DNA of 64,000 nucleotides, from contig NZ_JACHOR010000002.1 of the NCBI RefSeq assembly GCF_014199945.1, forward strand, positions 434,001 to 498,000. The letters are read 5' to 3'. Source of the stretch: Brevundimonas variabilis (GTDB lineage: Bacteria; Pseudomonadota; Alphaproteobacteria; Caulobacterales; Caulobacteraceae). The notes under the pieces were generated by a model that worked only from the letters and a program-made list of their open reading frames with translations, ran no database searches and had not been told where the DNA came from. Shown here one piece after another: positions 1 through 8,737 of the stretch; within the stretch, counting starts at the first letter, position 1, and each line of letters begins with the position of its first letter. Made by a program: the position numbers and the translations under genes.

Positions 1-171
1 ATCTCGATCGGCGAGGGGGCCCGTGTGGCTGCCGGTGCCGGCGTCCTGGCCGATATTCCGGCTGGCGAGACCTGGTCCGGTTATCCGGCCAAACCGATCC
101 GTCAGTTCTTGCGCGAGACGGTCTGGCTTGCCAGACAGGTAACCCGCAAGAAGGGCGAAGGGCGTGACTGA
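1..171 (+). CDS. lpxD: LpxD C-terminal fragment (UDP-3-O-acylglucosamine N-acyltransferase)
   Basis: Only the last 56 codons are present; the gene starts before the window. The frame shows a final left-handed helix turn (SIGEGARVAAGAGVL) and the closing helix with GYPAKPIRQFLRE, both usual at the LpxD C-terminus. LpxD adds the N-linked hydroxyacyl chain during lipid A synthesis in the cytoplasm. Its stop overlaps the fabZ GTG start by 8 bp, so the two are probably translationally coupled in the lpxD-fabZ-lpxA-lpxI-lpxB operon. The assignment rests on this tail plus the operon context. Confidence 0.85.
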   Translation: MSIGEGARVAAGAGVLADIPAGETWSGYPAKPIRQFLRETVWLARQVTRKKGEGRD

Positions 172-640
172 ACAAACCGACACTATCCGAATCGACTATG
201 CCGAGGTCATGCGGCGACTGCCTCATCGCTACCCGTTCCTGCTGGTGGATCGCGCCGAGGATTTCGTCGCGGGCGTTTCGATCACCGGCATCAAGAACGT
301 CAGTCACAACGAGCCCTTCTTTCAGGGCCATTTCCCGATCGATCCGGTCATGCCGGGCGTCCTGATCGTCGAGTCGATGGCCCAGACCGGGGCCTTGCTG
401 ATGTCCAAGACGCTGGACGTCGCCGTCGAGGGCAAGGTCATCCTGTTCATGTCCATTGATGGCGTCCGCTTCCGCAAGCCCGCCCGGCCCGGCGACCAGC
501 TTCGGCTGCAGGTCAAGGTCACCCGGCAGCGGGGCGACATCTTCAAATTCCGGGGCGAGACCTACATCGACGGCAAACTGGCTGCCGAAGCCGATTTTGC
601 AGCCATGGTGGCGACCGTCGCTGATCCGGTCACGCCGTGA
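164..640 (+). CDS. fabZ: 3-hydroxyacyl-ACP dehydratase FabZ
   Basis: FabZ dehydrates beta-hydroxyacyl-ACP in fatty acid elongation and competes with LpxA and LpxD for the same acyl-ACP pool, which explains its place in the operon. The 158-aa protein has the hot-dog fold signatures HRYPFLLVDR (about 21-30) and FFQGHFPxxPVMPGVLxxE, with catalytic His near 56 and Glu near 70. Length is normal for the family. The start is GTG at 164, overlapping the lpxD end; the stop overlaps the lpxA GTG by 4 bp. Confidence 0.96.
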   Translation: MTEQTDTIRIDYAEVMRRLPHRYPFLLVDRAEDFVAGVSITGIKNVSHNEPFFQGHFPIDPVMPGVLIVESMAQTGALLMSKTLDVAVEGKVILFMSIDGVRFRKPARPGDQLRLQVKVTRQRGDIFKFRGETYIDGKLAAEADFAAMVATVADPVTP

Positions 641-1419
641 TCCATCCCAGCGCAATTGTCGACCCCTCTGCTGACCTCGCGGCCGATGTCGTCGTCGGCC
701 CGTGGTGCACGGTCGGTCCCGGCGTCGCCTTAGCAGAGGGTGTGCATCTGGTCAGCCATGTCGTGATCCAGCAGGACACCACGGTCGGCGCGCGAACGGT
801 GATCCATCCGTTCGCCGTTATGGGTGGTGATCCCCAGCACAATGGCTATCGCGGCGAGCCTGTACGGCTGGAGATCGGCACGGACAACAGCATTCGCGAG
901 CACTGCACCTTCAACCGTGGAACTCCCCAGGGAACCGGCGTGACGCGTGTCGGGTCGCACGGGCTGTTCATGACCGGGGCCCACGTCGGTCATGACGCGG
1001 TCGTGGGCGACACGGTCGTCATGGCCAATCAGGCCACACTGGGCGGACATGCGCGGATCGGGGACCGGGTGTTCCTTGGGGGGCTCTGCGCCGTGCATCA
1101 GAACGGACGGGTCGGGCAGGGGGCCATCGTCGGGGGACTGGCGGCTGTGACCCGTGACGTCATCCCCTATGGCTCTGCCTGGGGAAATCATGCGCAACTT
1201 CACGGGCTCAACCTGATCGGGTTGAAGCGCAAGGGCTATGGCAAGGATGCGATCCGCCGGTTGCTGGCGGCGTACCGGGACCTTTTCGAGGGGCGGGACG
1301 TCTTCGTAGAGCGGCTGGACCGGGTCGAGGCCACGTTTGCCGATCTTCCCGAGATTCAGGAGATCGTCGGGTTCATCCGCGCGGACTCCAAACGTCCCCT
1401 GTGCCTGCCAGGCGCATGA
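637..1419 (+). CDS. lpxA: UDP-N-acetylglucosamine acyltransferase LpxA
   Basis: LpxA transfers a hydroxyacyl chain from ACP to the 3-OH of UDP-GlcNAc, the first step of lipid A synthesis. The 260-aa protein opens with IHPSAIVDPSA and runs through hexapeptide repeats typical of left-handed beta-helix acyltransferases. TGAHVGHD (about 113-120) contains the His expected at the catalytic position. The C-terminal helical part carries the usual GLNLIGLKRKG. The start is GTG in a GTGA overlap with fabZ; the end overlaps the lpxI start as ATGA. Confidence 0.96.
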   Translation: MIHPSAIVDPSADLAADVVVGPWCTVGPGVALAEGVHLVSHVVIQQDTTVGARTVIHPFAVMGGDPQHNGYRGEPVRLEIGTDNSIREHCTFNRGTPQGTGVTRVGSHGLFMTGAHVGHDAVVGDTVVMANQATLGGHARIGDRVFLGGLCAVHQNGRVGQGAIVGGLAAVTRDVIPYGSAWGNHAQLHGLNLIGLKRKGYGKDAIRRLLAAYRDLFEGRDVFVERLDRVEATFADLPEIQEIVGFIRADSKRPLCLPGA

Positions 1420-2264
1420 CGGCACCCGTGGCAGGGCGGCTGGGCCTGATCGCGGGCGGCGGCGAACTCCCGCAGGCCATCGCGCGGCGCTGCGAGGCGG
1501 AGGGGCGGGGGCTGTATGTCATCCGGCTGGCTGGTTTCAGCGACACTCAACTGGAACGCTGGCCGGGCGAGACCTTTGGCATGGCCGAGATCGGAGGCAT
1601 CCTGAAGGCCCTCAAACGGGAAGGCTGTACCGCCATTTGTCTGGCCGGGACGGTCAATCGTCCGGATTTCAAGACGTTGAAGCCTGATTTGAAGGGCGCG
1701 TCTGTGCTGCCCGGGATCATCGCTGCCGCGACCCGGGGGGATGATGCCCTCCTTCGCAAGATTCTGTCGGTGTTCGAGAACGAGGGATATGCCGTCGAGG
1801 GAGCCGACGACATCCTGGGCGGCCATACCCTGCCGCTCGGGGCATTGGGCGGCATCAGTCCCACGACCGACCAGTTGTCTGATCTCAGAAAAGCTCTCCA
1901 CGTCGCGGAAAAAGCGGGAGAACTCGATATCGGGCAGGGTGCCGTGGTCTGTGACGGACTGGTTCTGGCCGTAGAGGCTCAGGAGGGGACGGACGCGATG
2001 CTGGCCCGCGTCGCCGGACTGCCCGCCGATCTCAGGGGATCGGGATCTGCCCGCAAGGGCACGCTGGGCAAGGCCCCCAAGCCGATCCAGGACCTAAGGG
2101 TGGACATGCCCGTGATCGGCACACGCACGATCGAACTGGCGGCTGCGGCAGGCCTCGCGGGCGTCGGGGGGCTGGCCGGCCACCTGATCCTGATTGACCG
2201 CGAAGGAATCATCGCGGCTGCCGACCGACTGGGTCTGTTCGTCTGGGGCGAAGATCCGTCGTGA
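1416..2264 (+). CDS. lpxI: UDP-2,3-diacylglucosamine pyrophosphatase LpxI
   Basis: LpxI hydrolyses UDP-2,3-diacylglucosamine to lipid X and UMP and replaces LpxH in many alphaproteobacteria; the founding member is from Caulobacter. The 282-aa protein has the N-terminal GLIAGGGELPQAIARR and the C-terminal DUF1009-type segment with the conserved DMPVIGTRTIE and GLAGVGGLAGHLILIDR. I chose the ATG at 1416, which overlaps the lpxA stop as ATGA, over a GTG at 1401. The end overlaps the lpxB GTG by 4 bp. No lpxH-like gene is visible in the window. Confidence 0.94.
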   Translation: MTAPVAGRLGLIAGGGELPQAIARRCEAEGRGLYVIRLAGFSDTQLERWPGETFGMAEIGGILKALKREGCTAICLAGTVNRPDFKTLKPDLKGASVLPGIIAAATRGDDALLRKILSVFENEGYAVEGADDILGGHTLPLGALGGISPTTDQLSDLRKALHVAEKAGELDIGQGAVVCDGLVLAVEAQEGTDAMLARVAGLPADLRGSGSARKGTLGKAPKPIQDLRVDMPVIGTRTIELAAAAGLAGVGGLAGHLILIDREGIIAAADRLGLFVWGEDPS

Positions 2265-3430
2265 CGGCCCCGGTCAAGATCATGCTCGTGGCGGCCGAGG
2301 CGTCCGGCGACGCGCTGGGAGCCGGGCTGGCAGCCGCTCTCAAGCTTCAGGACCCAGAGGTCACCTTTGTCGGCATCGGTGGCCCGCGCATGGCAGAGCA
2401 GGGGATCATCAGCCCGTTCGACATTGCCGAACTGTCCATCCTCGGATGGCTGGAGGGTCTTCGGGCCTATGGCAGGGTGCGTGTGCGGGTCGCCGATACC
2501 GTGGCCATGGCGGTTCGGGAACGGCCCAACGCGGTCGTTCTGATCGACAGCTGGGGGTTCACGATCCGGGTCGCCCAGGCCATCCGGGAGGTTTTGCCGG
2601 ACGTGAAGCTGATCAAATATGTCGGACCCCAGGTCTGGGCCTCGCGGCCCGGGCGAGCCAGGGCCCTTGCCCAATCTGTGGACCATCTTCTTGCGCTTTA
2701 CAGCTTTGATGCTCCATGGTTCGAGCGTGAAGGGCTGCCGACGACCGTCGTCGGCTCCCAGGCCCTGCATATCGACATGAGCGCCGCGGATCCGCAGCGG
2801 TTTCGGGCCCATCGCAACCTGACCATGGATCAGCCCCTGCTGCTGATCCTGCCTGGGAGCCGACCGAGTGAGATCCGCCTGATGACGCCGGTTTACGAAC
2901 AGGCGGCCATCGCGCTGAAGGCTGAACGTCCTGATCTGGCTGTTGCGGTCGTTGTCGCCGGAACCGTGGCCGATGACGTCAAGGCAAGGGTCGCGGCATG
3001 GCCCTTCCGCGCGCATCTCGTCGAGGAGGTCGACAAGCTCTCGGCCATGAAGGCCGCAACCGTGGCTCTCGCCACCAGCGGGACGGTCTCGACCGAACTG
3101 GCCCTGGCCGGAGCCCCGATGGTCATCGGCTACCGGTTCGGTCCTGTCAGCTATGCGATCATGAAGCCGTTCTTCACCGGCAAGTATGCCACTCTGTTCA
3201 ACCATGCGGCCGACGCGGAAATCGCCCGCGAACTCATCCAGGGCGATGCCAAACCTGAACGGTTCGTGGCAGAGGTCGGTCGCCTGCTGGACGACCCAGC
3301 AGCCCGGAGCGACCAGACTGAACGTCAGACTGCGGCCCTTGACCGGATGGGACGCGAAGGTCGCGATCCGTCTGAAATCGCAGCGGAAACTGTTCTGCGA
3401 ATCGCAAGAAGGCAGATGGTCCCGCACTAA
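2261..3430 (+). CDS. lpxB: Lipid-A-disaccharide synthase LpxB
   Basis: LpxB joins lipid X and UDP-2,3-diacylglucosamine to make the tetra-acyl disaccharide; it is a GT19 glycosyltransferase at the inner membrane face. The 389-aa protein has the family opening MLVAAEASGDALGAGL, FVGIGGPRMAEQG, YVGPQVWASRPGRA and ATSGTVSTELALAGAPMVIGY. Length is normal. GTG start in a GTGA overlap with lpxI. It is the last gene of the lpx operon and is followed at once by a hairpin shared with the convergent gene. Confidence 0.96.
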   Translation: MTAPVKIMLVAAEASGDALGAGLAAALKLQDPEVTFVGIGGPRMAEQGIISPFDIAELSILGWLEGLRAYGRVRVRVADTVAMAVRERPNAVVLIDSWGFTIRVAQAIREVLPDVKLIKYVGPQVWASRPGRARALAQSVDHLLALYSFDAPWFEREGLPTTVVGSQALHIDMSAADPQRFRAHRNLTMDQPLLLILPGSRPSEIRLMTPVYEQAAIALKAERPDLAVAVVVAGTVADDVKARVAAWPFRAHLVEEVDKLSAMKAATVALATSGTVSTELALAGAPMVIGYRFGPVSYAIMKPFFTGKYATLFNHAADAEIARELIQGDAKPERFVAEVGRLLDDPAARSDQTERQTAALDRMGREGRDPSEIAAETVLRIARRQMVPH

Positions 3431-3440
3431 AACAGAAAAA

Positions 3441-3468
3441 GGGGGCACAGCCTATGCGCTGCGCCCCC
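3441..3468. terminator. Bidirectional terminator between lpxB and the DUF305 gene
   Basis: Arms 3441-3450 (GGGGGCACAG) and 3459-3468 (CTGCGCCCCC) pair over 10 positions with one A-C mismatch and an 8-base loop. On the minus strand the stem is followed by a T-rich run (TTTTTCTGTTTT), a good intrinsic terminator for the 3494-6040 gene. On the plus strand it lies 10 bases after the lpxB stop but has only a weak T tract. Confidence 0.75.
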
Positions 3469-3493
3469 CTTGTCAGTTTGCCGGGATGGCAGC

Positions 3494-6040
3494 TTAGCTT
3501 AGGCGGGCAGCGATTCCGGTCAGCGTTTCCTTCAGCCCTGTCATTCGCCTGGCGGTCTGGTCGGAGCCTGAAGGCTGAACCTGTGCAGCGAGATCGCGCA
3601 GGCTGCGGGCCATTGCAGCATCCTGCATTCCCCCGTCGACGAGTGCTGTCGCCCGATCCAGGACGGCCGTGATCTGCGTCCGCATCTCGACCGGCATCGA
3701 ATCCGTGCGCGCAAGCTGGTCCAGATAGGCCTTGGCCACGACCGGGTGCGCCGGCCATTTGACCGGGAACTGCTGCTGCGGGTTCACCGTGCCACCTTCA
3801 TCGGCCATGCGGGCCGCGGCGATCTCGTTCTCGGTCAGATGCTCGCTCGGCGTCAGGGCCAGAACATCCAGACCGCGGGCGATTTCCGTGCCGTAGATCA
3901 GGCCATCGTACCAGTAGACCGACCAGAAGCCGCCCATGGTGCCGTGTTGCTCGTTGACCGGACCGCGGTCGAAATAGGCGATCTCGCGAACATTCGACGA
4001 GTCGGTGAAGTCGCTGATCGAGATGCCGCCCTGGTACCAGGCCTGGACGAACAGGTCGCGTCCCGGAACCGGAATGATCGAGCCATTGTGGGCGACGCAG
4101 TTCTCCTTGTCGCCTTGAGGGGCCGGCAGTTTGTAGTAGCTGCGGAATTCCAGCTGGTTACCGACGATATCGTAGACAGCATTGGCACCCCAGGTCTTGG
4201 GGTCCTGAACCCGGCAACGCGGACGCCCGCCGCCACCCCATTCGTCGGTGAAGATGACCTTGGTCCCGTCATTGTTGAACGTGGCCGAGTGCCAGTAGGC
4301 AAACCCTTCGTCCGTGACGGCATCGAGGCGCCGGGGCGCGCGGGGATCGGAGGTGTCGAACAGGATACCGTTTCCGGAACAGGCTCCGCCCGCGATGTTC
4401 CTGGACGGGAACAGGGTGATGTCATGGCACTGGTCTGTGCGGCTGGTGGTCTGGGTGCCTTCCCCATGGTCACCGCCCGCCCAGAGCCCGGCGATCCGGC
4501 CCGTCTCGGTATCGGCAAACACCGATGGACTGTCGACGATCCGGGCCTGGGATGGATTCGCGACCGGGATCTCTATGACATCGATGCGGAACAGGGCCGT
4601 GCGGGCATCGCCGGGTGCACCGACCACACAGCCGGCCAGTTCCTTCTCGTCGCGGACGTTGGCCGTGCCGGAGTTGTAGACCACGAGAGTCCGTGGATCG
4701 GCCGAGACGACGGTGTGGGTGTGGGACCCCCGGCAGGTCTGGACCTGGCCGACCTGGACAGGCTGGGCGGCATTGCTGATGTCGAAGATCCGCAGACCCC
4801 GGAAGCGCTCCGGTGTCGGGTCCGAACCGACGCCCTGACGACCGCAGTCGACCCGGCCGCTGTTCGACTCGACCGACATCAGGAGCAGGTCGCCGACGAT
4901 CGAGACATCGCCCTGGCCACCCGGACAGACAACCGAGCTGATCAGTTGCGGTACATCACCCAGACCGAGCCGGTAGAGGTTGAAACCATGGTAGTTTCCG
5001 ACTGCCAGAAGATCACCCTTGAACGCCATGTCCGTGTTGGCAAAGCTCAGGAACGGAGAGCGACGGCCATACTGGGCAGCGGATTCCGGCCGGGTGGTCC
5101 TGTCAGACTGTGTGTCGGCGTCATCGGACGCGGACGGAATGGGGGGCGGCAGGCCGGCTGGATTTTGGGGGTCGAAGAAGCCCGTGGGCTTCGGAAGGCT
5201 GGCCACCAGGGTCATGTTGCTGGCAGCCTGCTGGGCGTCGCGGAAGTCGCCCTTCAGTGTGCTGCGGGGATCTTCGGCGCGCTCTCGGAGCAGAGCCGAC
5301 ATGCGGTTGATTTCGGCCTGTTGTTCGTTTGTGACGTCATTGGCGAACCTGAACAGGACGGGATCATAGGCCGAGCCAGAACGGCCAAACAGCGTGCTGA
5401 CCATTTCGACGGCGCCCTCGTGGTGCGCGATCATGCGCTCGAGGAACTGGCGGTCGAACTCTGGACCGCTGGCTGCTGCCATGGCCGACATCTGGGCCGG
5501 GGTCGCCATGCCCGGCATGCTCGCATGCGAACTGTGATCCATGGACGCGTGCCCGGCACCATGGGAGCCATGATCCATCCCCGCCATGGCATGGCCCTGC
5601 GCGGGATCAGGCGCCGTCTCCCCGCGCTCGGTCAGCCAGCCGCGCATGAAGGTGATCTCGTCAGCTTGCGAGGCATTGATCCGGCCCGCGATGTCGATAA
5701 CCGCCTGGGTATTGGTTCGGTCGCTGACCAGCTTTGCCATTTCGACGGCCTGGGCATGGTGCAGGATCATGTCCTGCATGAATTTCACGTCGTCCGCAGA
5801 ATAGCGATTGTCGGCAATGCGCGCGGCGTCTGCGCCTTCAAGCGCCCGCGACGCCTGTCCAGGGGCTCCCGGCTGAATGATCGGCGCCTGCTGGGCCACG
5901 GATCCCGTGGCGAACAACAGGACCCCGGCTGCGACGGAACTCCCCAGAATTCCACGAATGGTCGGACGAACGGTCTGCAACGGCTTCACTCCCTCGGAAT
6001 TGCTCAGCCACACCGGTAGCATGCAGAAACGCGACTGCAT
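3494..6040 (-). CDS. Exported double-DUF305 protein fused to LVIVD-type beta-propeller
   Basis: The 848-aa protein has a signal or anchor segment (about 29-50). Two DUF305 domains follow, about 84-138 (MQDMILHHAQAVEMA) and 193-254 (LERMIAHHEGAVEM), each with the family His-His pair. Between them, about 150-187, is a His/Met/Gly-rich linker (HAMAGMDHGSHGAGHASMDH). A long propeller-like region (about 330-720) has LVIVD-style repeats such as FRGLRIFDIS and GISISDF, then a helical tail. DUF305 proteins are often linked to metal, especially copper, handling, and the linker could bind Cu or Ag; this is inference. The ATG at 6040 has AAGGGG at good spacing; a GTG at 5989 would also leave a signal peptide. 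It stands alone, divergent from the EF-hand gene. Confidence 0.85.
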   Translation of the reverse strand: MQSRFCMLPVWLSNSEGVKPLQTVRPTIRGILGSSVAAGVLLFATGSVAQQAPIIQPGAPGQASRALEGADAARIADNRYSADDVKFMQDMILHHAQAVEMAKLVSDRTNTQAVIDIAGRINASQADEITFMRGWLTERGETAPDPAQGHAMAGMDHGSHGAGHASMDHSSHASMPGMATPAQMSAMAAASGPEFDRQFLERMIAHHEGAVEMVSTLFGRSGSAYDPVLFRFANDVTNEQQAEINRMSALLRERAEDPRSTLKGDFRDAQQAASNMTLVASLPKPTGFFDPQNPAGLPPPIPSASDDADTQSDRTTRPESAAQYGRRSPFLSFANTDMAFKGDLLAVGNYHGFNLYRLGLGDVPQLISSVVCPGGQGDVSIVGDLLLMSVESNSGRVDCGRQGVGSDPTPERFRGLRIFDISNAAQPVQVGQVQTCRGSHTHTVVSADPRTLVVYNSGTANVRDEKELAGCVVGAPGDARTALFRIDVIEIPVANPSQARIVDSPSVFADTETGRIAGLWAGGDHGEGTQTTSRTDQCHDITLFPSRNIAGGACSGNGILFDTSDPRAPRRLDAVTDEGFAYWHSATFNNDGTKVIFTDEWGGGGRPRCRVQDPKTWGANAVYDIVGNQLEFRSYYKLPAPQGDKENCVAHNGSIIPVPGRDLFVQAWYQGGISISDFTDSSNVREIAYFDRGPVNEQHGTMGGFWSVYWYDGLIYGTEIARGLDVLALTPSEHLTENEIAAARMADEGGTVNPQQQFPVKWPAHPVVAKAYLDQLARTDSMPVEMRTQITAVLDRATALVDGGMQDAAMARSLRDLAAQVQPSGSDQTARRMTGLKETLTGIAARLS

Positions 6041-6156
6041 AAGCGGCCCCTTCAGCCGATCCCCAAGGGCGGCGTGGGTTCAGTCCATTGCCTCTGGAGC
6101 CGCTGCCCCCTGTGCATTACGGTGTCGGCGACTGAACACATGACGGTGGACGCCCA

Positions 6157-6489
6157 ATGACAGTTCGATCCCCGAAAAAGAGCGAAACGCTGGAAATCCG
6201 GCTGCCGCACGCGTCCAAGGTGGCGTTCATGGCCAGATGCCGGGCCCAAGGTGTCACAGCCAGCGACGTCCTGCGCGGCGTTATTGAAACCCATGGCCAA
6301 AGCCACCGTGAGCCAGCCCGCAGATGGGGGCGCTGGTTACAAGCCCTGGCCGTCGCCGGGACGGGTGTCCTGATCGGTGCCGTGGCCGCGCCGTCCATCG
6401 CTCAGGCCTTGCCGCAGCGGGCGGCCTTTGAGCGGCTGGATGTCAACAATGACGGGTTTCTGACGCCTGCGGAGTTCGAGGCGCGCTAG
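6157..6489 (+). CDS. Small RHH-like / single-TM / EF-hand protein
   Basis: The 110-aa protein has three parts. An N-terminal ribbon-helix-helix-like stretch (about 10-45) contains TLEIRLPHASKVAFMARCRA. A hydrophobic segment follows at about 61-83. A single EF-hand lies at the C-terminus (about 91-109, DVNNDGFLTPAEFE). If the segment is a membrane anchor, the EF-hand would be periplasmic and the RHH-like part cytoplasmic. Function is unknown. Its last 4 bases overlap the end of the convergent lepB. Domain calls are by eye and the RHH part is tentative. Confidence 0.75.
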   Translation: MTVRSPKKSETLEIRLPHASKVAFMARCRAQGVTASDVLRGVIETHGQSHREPARRWGRWLQALAVAGTGVLIGAVAAPSIAQALPQRAAFERLDVNNDGFLTPAEFEAR

Positions 6490-7256
6490 CGAATACGCTT
6501 CAGGAAACGCCCGGATCTCAGGTCAAACCAGGTCCAGGGTTTGTAGATGGCTGCTCCCGGGTGCCAGGATGCGACCACGATGTCGGCGCGACCGACGATG
6601 TTTTCGAGAGGAAGCAGGCCGACGCCGACATTGCCGGGCCAGCGACTGTCGAGCGAATTGTCGCGATGGTCACCCATGACGAAGACGAACCCATCGGGCA
6701 CAACGATCGGAGCCCGGTCGTCCCCCGGCTGATCCGGCCCCTGCTCGAAGATGACATAGCGGCGGCCGCCCGGTTGCTGCTCGGCTACCCGCTGGACGGG
6801 CCGCAGGGGCATGTCGACGTCGATTCCGGGCCCCAACAAGGTCTGTGGCAGGGGACGCGCATTGACGATCACCTCGCCCTGCCTGATCTCGACACGGTCG
6901 CCGGGCAGGGCAATGGCGCGCTTGATCCAGATCTCCCGCGGACGGCTCGGACGGCGGAACACGACCACGTCACCCCGGGCAGGCAGACGACCCAGCAGCC
7001 GCCTCGCGGCGAGGGGCGGATCAAAGGGGAGGGATGCCTGGCTCCAGCCATACGCAAATTTGGACACGACGATATAGTCCCCGACAACAAGTCCGGGCTC
7101 CATCGAGGCCGAGGGGATGGTGAAGGGCTGCAAGACCGCAGTCTGGAACGCGAGCGCGCCACAGACGGCAATGCCGACGTCACGGAACCAGGGGACCAGG
7201 GTGGACGGCTGTGCCGGCGTGGAGGCTTTGCGAGGGAATGGCTGGGTCTGGGTCAT
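6486..7256 (-). CDS. lepB: Signal peptidase I (first copy)
   Basis: Type I signal peptidases cut N-terminal signal peptides on the outer face of the inner membrane. The 256-aa product has one N-terminal membrane segment (about 25-42), then PSASMEP with catalytic Ser about 51, KRAIALPGD with general base Lys about 112, and the late MGDHRDNSLDSR box. I chose the ATG at 7256; a longer frame to 7487 would run through the gltA terminator region and lacks support. A second lepB lies at 55560-56429. Two 10-bp palindromes lie 46-76 bp upstream. Confidence 0.93.
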   Translation of the reverse strand: MTQTQPFPRKASTPAQPSTLVPWFRDVGIAVCGALAFQTAVLQPFTIPSASMEPGLVVGDYIVVSKFAYGWSQASLPFDPPLAARRLLGRLPARGDVVVFRRPSRPREIWIKRAIALPGDRVEIRQGEVIVNARPLPQTLLGPGIDVDMPLRPVQRVAEQQPGGRRYVIFEQGPDQPGDDRAPIVVPDGFVFVMGDHRDNSLDSRWPGNVGVGLLPLENIVGRADIVVASWHPGAAIYKPWTWFDLRSGRFLKRIR

Positions 7257-7301
7257 GGGGCCAGTCCACCACTCGGCGCGCGCTGACCTCAACGAAAACC
7301 G

Positions 7302-7332
7302 TGTCCGGACACGCCGACAGAGTGTCCGGACA
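7302..7332 (-). promoter_or_regulatory. Pair of TGTCCGGACA palindromes upstream of lepB
   Basis: The perfect palindrome TGTCCGGACA occurs at 7302-7311 and again at 7323-7332, 21 bp apart start to start, about two DNA turns. The first extends to 12 bp (GTGTCCGGACAC). They lie between the gltA terminator and the lepB start, as expected for an operator pair bound by a dimeric repressor or activator. The bound protein is unknown. Confidence 0.45.
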
Positions 7333-7336
7333 AGAA

Positions 7337-7362
7337 AACGCCGGGACGGATGTCCCGGCGTT
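7337..7362 (-). terminator. gltA intrinsic terminator
   Basis: A perfect 11-bp inverted repeat (AACGCCGGGAC / GTCCCGGCGTT) with a 4-base loop, 20 bases after the gltA stop. On the minus strand it is followed by TTCTTG, making a T-rich exit (TTTTCTT). Confidence 0.85.
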
Positions 7363-7381
7363 CCTGTCCGCCTGAATGCGT

Positions 7382-8683
7382 TTAGCCGCGGTTCTGGATC
7401 GGGACATAATCCCGCTCGGTCGGACCAGTGTAGAGCTGGCGGGGGCGGCCGATCTTCTGGGTCGGATCGCCGATCATTTCCTGCCACTGCGCAATCCAGC
7501 CAACGGTGCGCGCCAGAGAGAACAGGACGGTGAACATCGAGGTCGGGAATCCCATCGCCGACAGGGTGATGCCCGAATAGAAGTCCACGTTCGGGAAGAG
7601 TTTGCGCTCGATGAAATACTCGTCGTTCAGGGCGATGCGCTCCAGTTCCTTAGCGACCTGGAACAGGGGATCATTCGGATCCCCGACAGCAGCCAGCACC
7701 TCGTCAGCGCTCTCCTTCATCACGGTCGCGCGCGGGTCATAGTTTTTGTAGACCCGATGACCGAAGCCCATCAGCTTGTATTTCTTGGCCTTCACGCCTT
7801 CGATGAATTCCGGAATCTTGTCCGGCGTGCCGATTTCCTTGAGCATCGTCAGCGCCTCCTCGTTGGCCCCGCCATGCGAAGGCCCCCACAGACACGCGAT
7901 GCCGGCAGCGATACAGGCGAAGGGGTTGGCCCCTGACGATCCGGCCAGCCGAACGGTCGAGGTCGACGCATTCTGTTCATGGTCGGCATGCAGGGTGAAA
8001 ATCCTGTCCATGGCCTTGGCCATCACCGGATTGACGACATAGTCCTCGGCCGGCACTGCGAAGCACATGCGCAGGAAATTCTCGGCGTAGTTCAGATCGT
8101 TGCGCGGCGAAACGAAGGGCTGACCGATGTGGTATTTGTAGGCGCGCGCCGCGATCGTCGGCATTTTAGCGATCAGACGGATGGCCGAAATCTCGCGCTG
8201 CCGGGCATCATGAATGTCCAGACTGTCGTGATAGAACGCCGACAGGGCTCCTACCGTACCGACCATGATGGCCATCGGGTGCGCGTCACGGCGGAAGCCT
8301 TCGAAGAAGCGATCGAACTGGGCATGCAGCATCGTGTGCATGGTGATGCTGCGCTCGAACTTTTCGTATTGTTCGGCCGTCGGCAGCTCGCCGTGAAGCA
8401 GCAGGTGGCAGACTTCGACGAAGTTCGACTGTGCCGCCAATTGTCCGATGGGGTAGCCGCGGTGCAGCAGGGTCCCCTTGTCGCCGTCGATGAAGGTGAT
8501 GGCGCTTTCGCAGGCGGCCGTCGACGTGAACCCCGGGTCATAGGTGAAGGCATCGGTCGCGGCGTAGAGCTTGCGGATGTCGATGACGTCCGGACCGGTC
8601 GAGCCGGACAGCACCGGCATCTCCACGGACTTGTCGCCATAGGTCAGGGTCGCCGTTCCGGCGGAATTGTTAGTGTCGGTCAT
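7382..8683 (-). CDS. gltA: Citrate synthase
   Basis: Condenses acetyl-CoA with oxaloacetate, the entry step of the TCA cycle. The 433-aa protein is a hexameric type II-like synthase. It has the catalytic trio in [23 protein letters not shown] and NVDFYSG, and the C-terminal RPRQLYTGP. The start at 8683 leaves a normal N-terminus. It lies 54 bp after gltX on the same strand and ends in a clear terminator. Confidence 0.97.
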   Translation of the reverse strand: MTDTNNSAGTATLTYGDKSVEMPVLSGSTGPDVIDIRKLYAATDAFTYDPGFTSTAACESAITFIDGDKGTLLHRGYPIGQLAAQSNFVEVCHLLLHGELPTAEQYEKFERSITMHTMLHAQFDRFFEGFRRDAHPMAIMVGTVGALSAFYHDSLDIHDARQREISAIRLIAKMPTIAARAYKYHIGQPFVSPRNDLNYAENFLRMCFAVPAEDYVVNPVMAKAMDRIFTLHADHEQNASTSTVRLAGSSGANPFACIAAGIACLWGPSHGGANEEALTMLKEIGTPDKIPEFIEGVKAKKYKLMGFGHRVYKNYDPRATVMKESADEVLAAVGDPNDPLFQVAKELERIALNDEYFIERKLFPNVDFYSGITLSAMGFPTSMFTVLFSLARTVGWIAQWQEMIGDPTQKIGRPRQLYTGPTERDYVPIQNRG

Positions 8684-8737
8684 GCTTTGCCCTTGGTCCC
8701 TGCGTGAAGCCCGACGCGACCGCGCCAGCTGATGGGT

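Noticed and set aside
1979..3448. 489-codon minus-strand frame opposite lpxB
   Set aside because: It is a shadow of lpxB and the lpxI end; no domain is seen.
3746..6019. 757-codon open frame opposite the DUF305/LVIVD gene
   Set aside because: It is the antisense shadow of a well-supported gene with clear domains; the translation has no motifs and no ribosome site.
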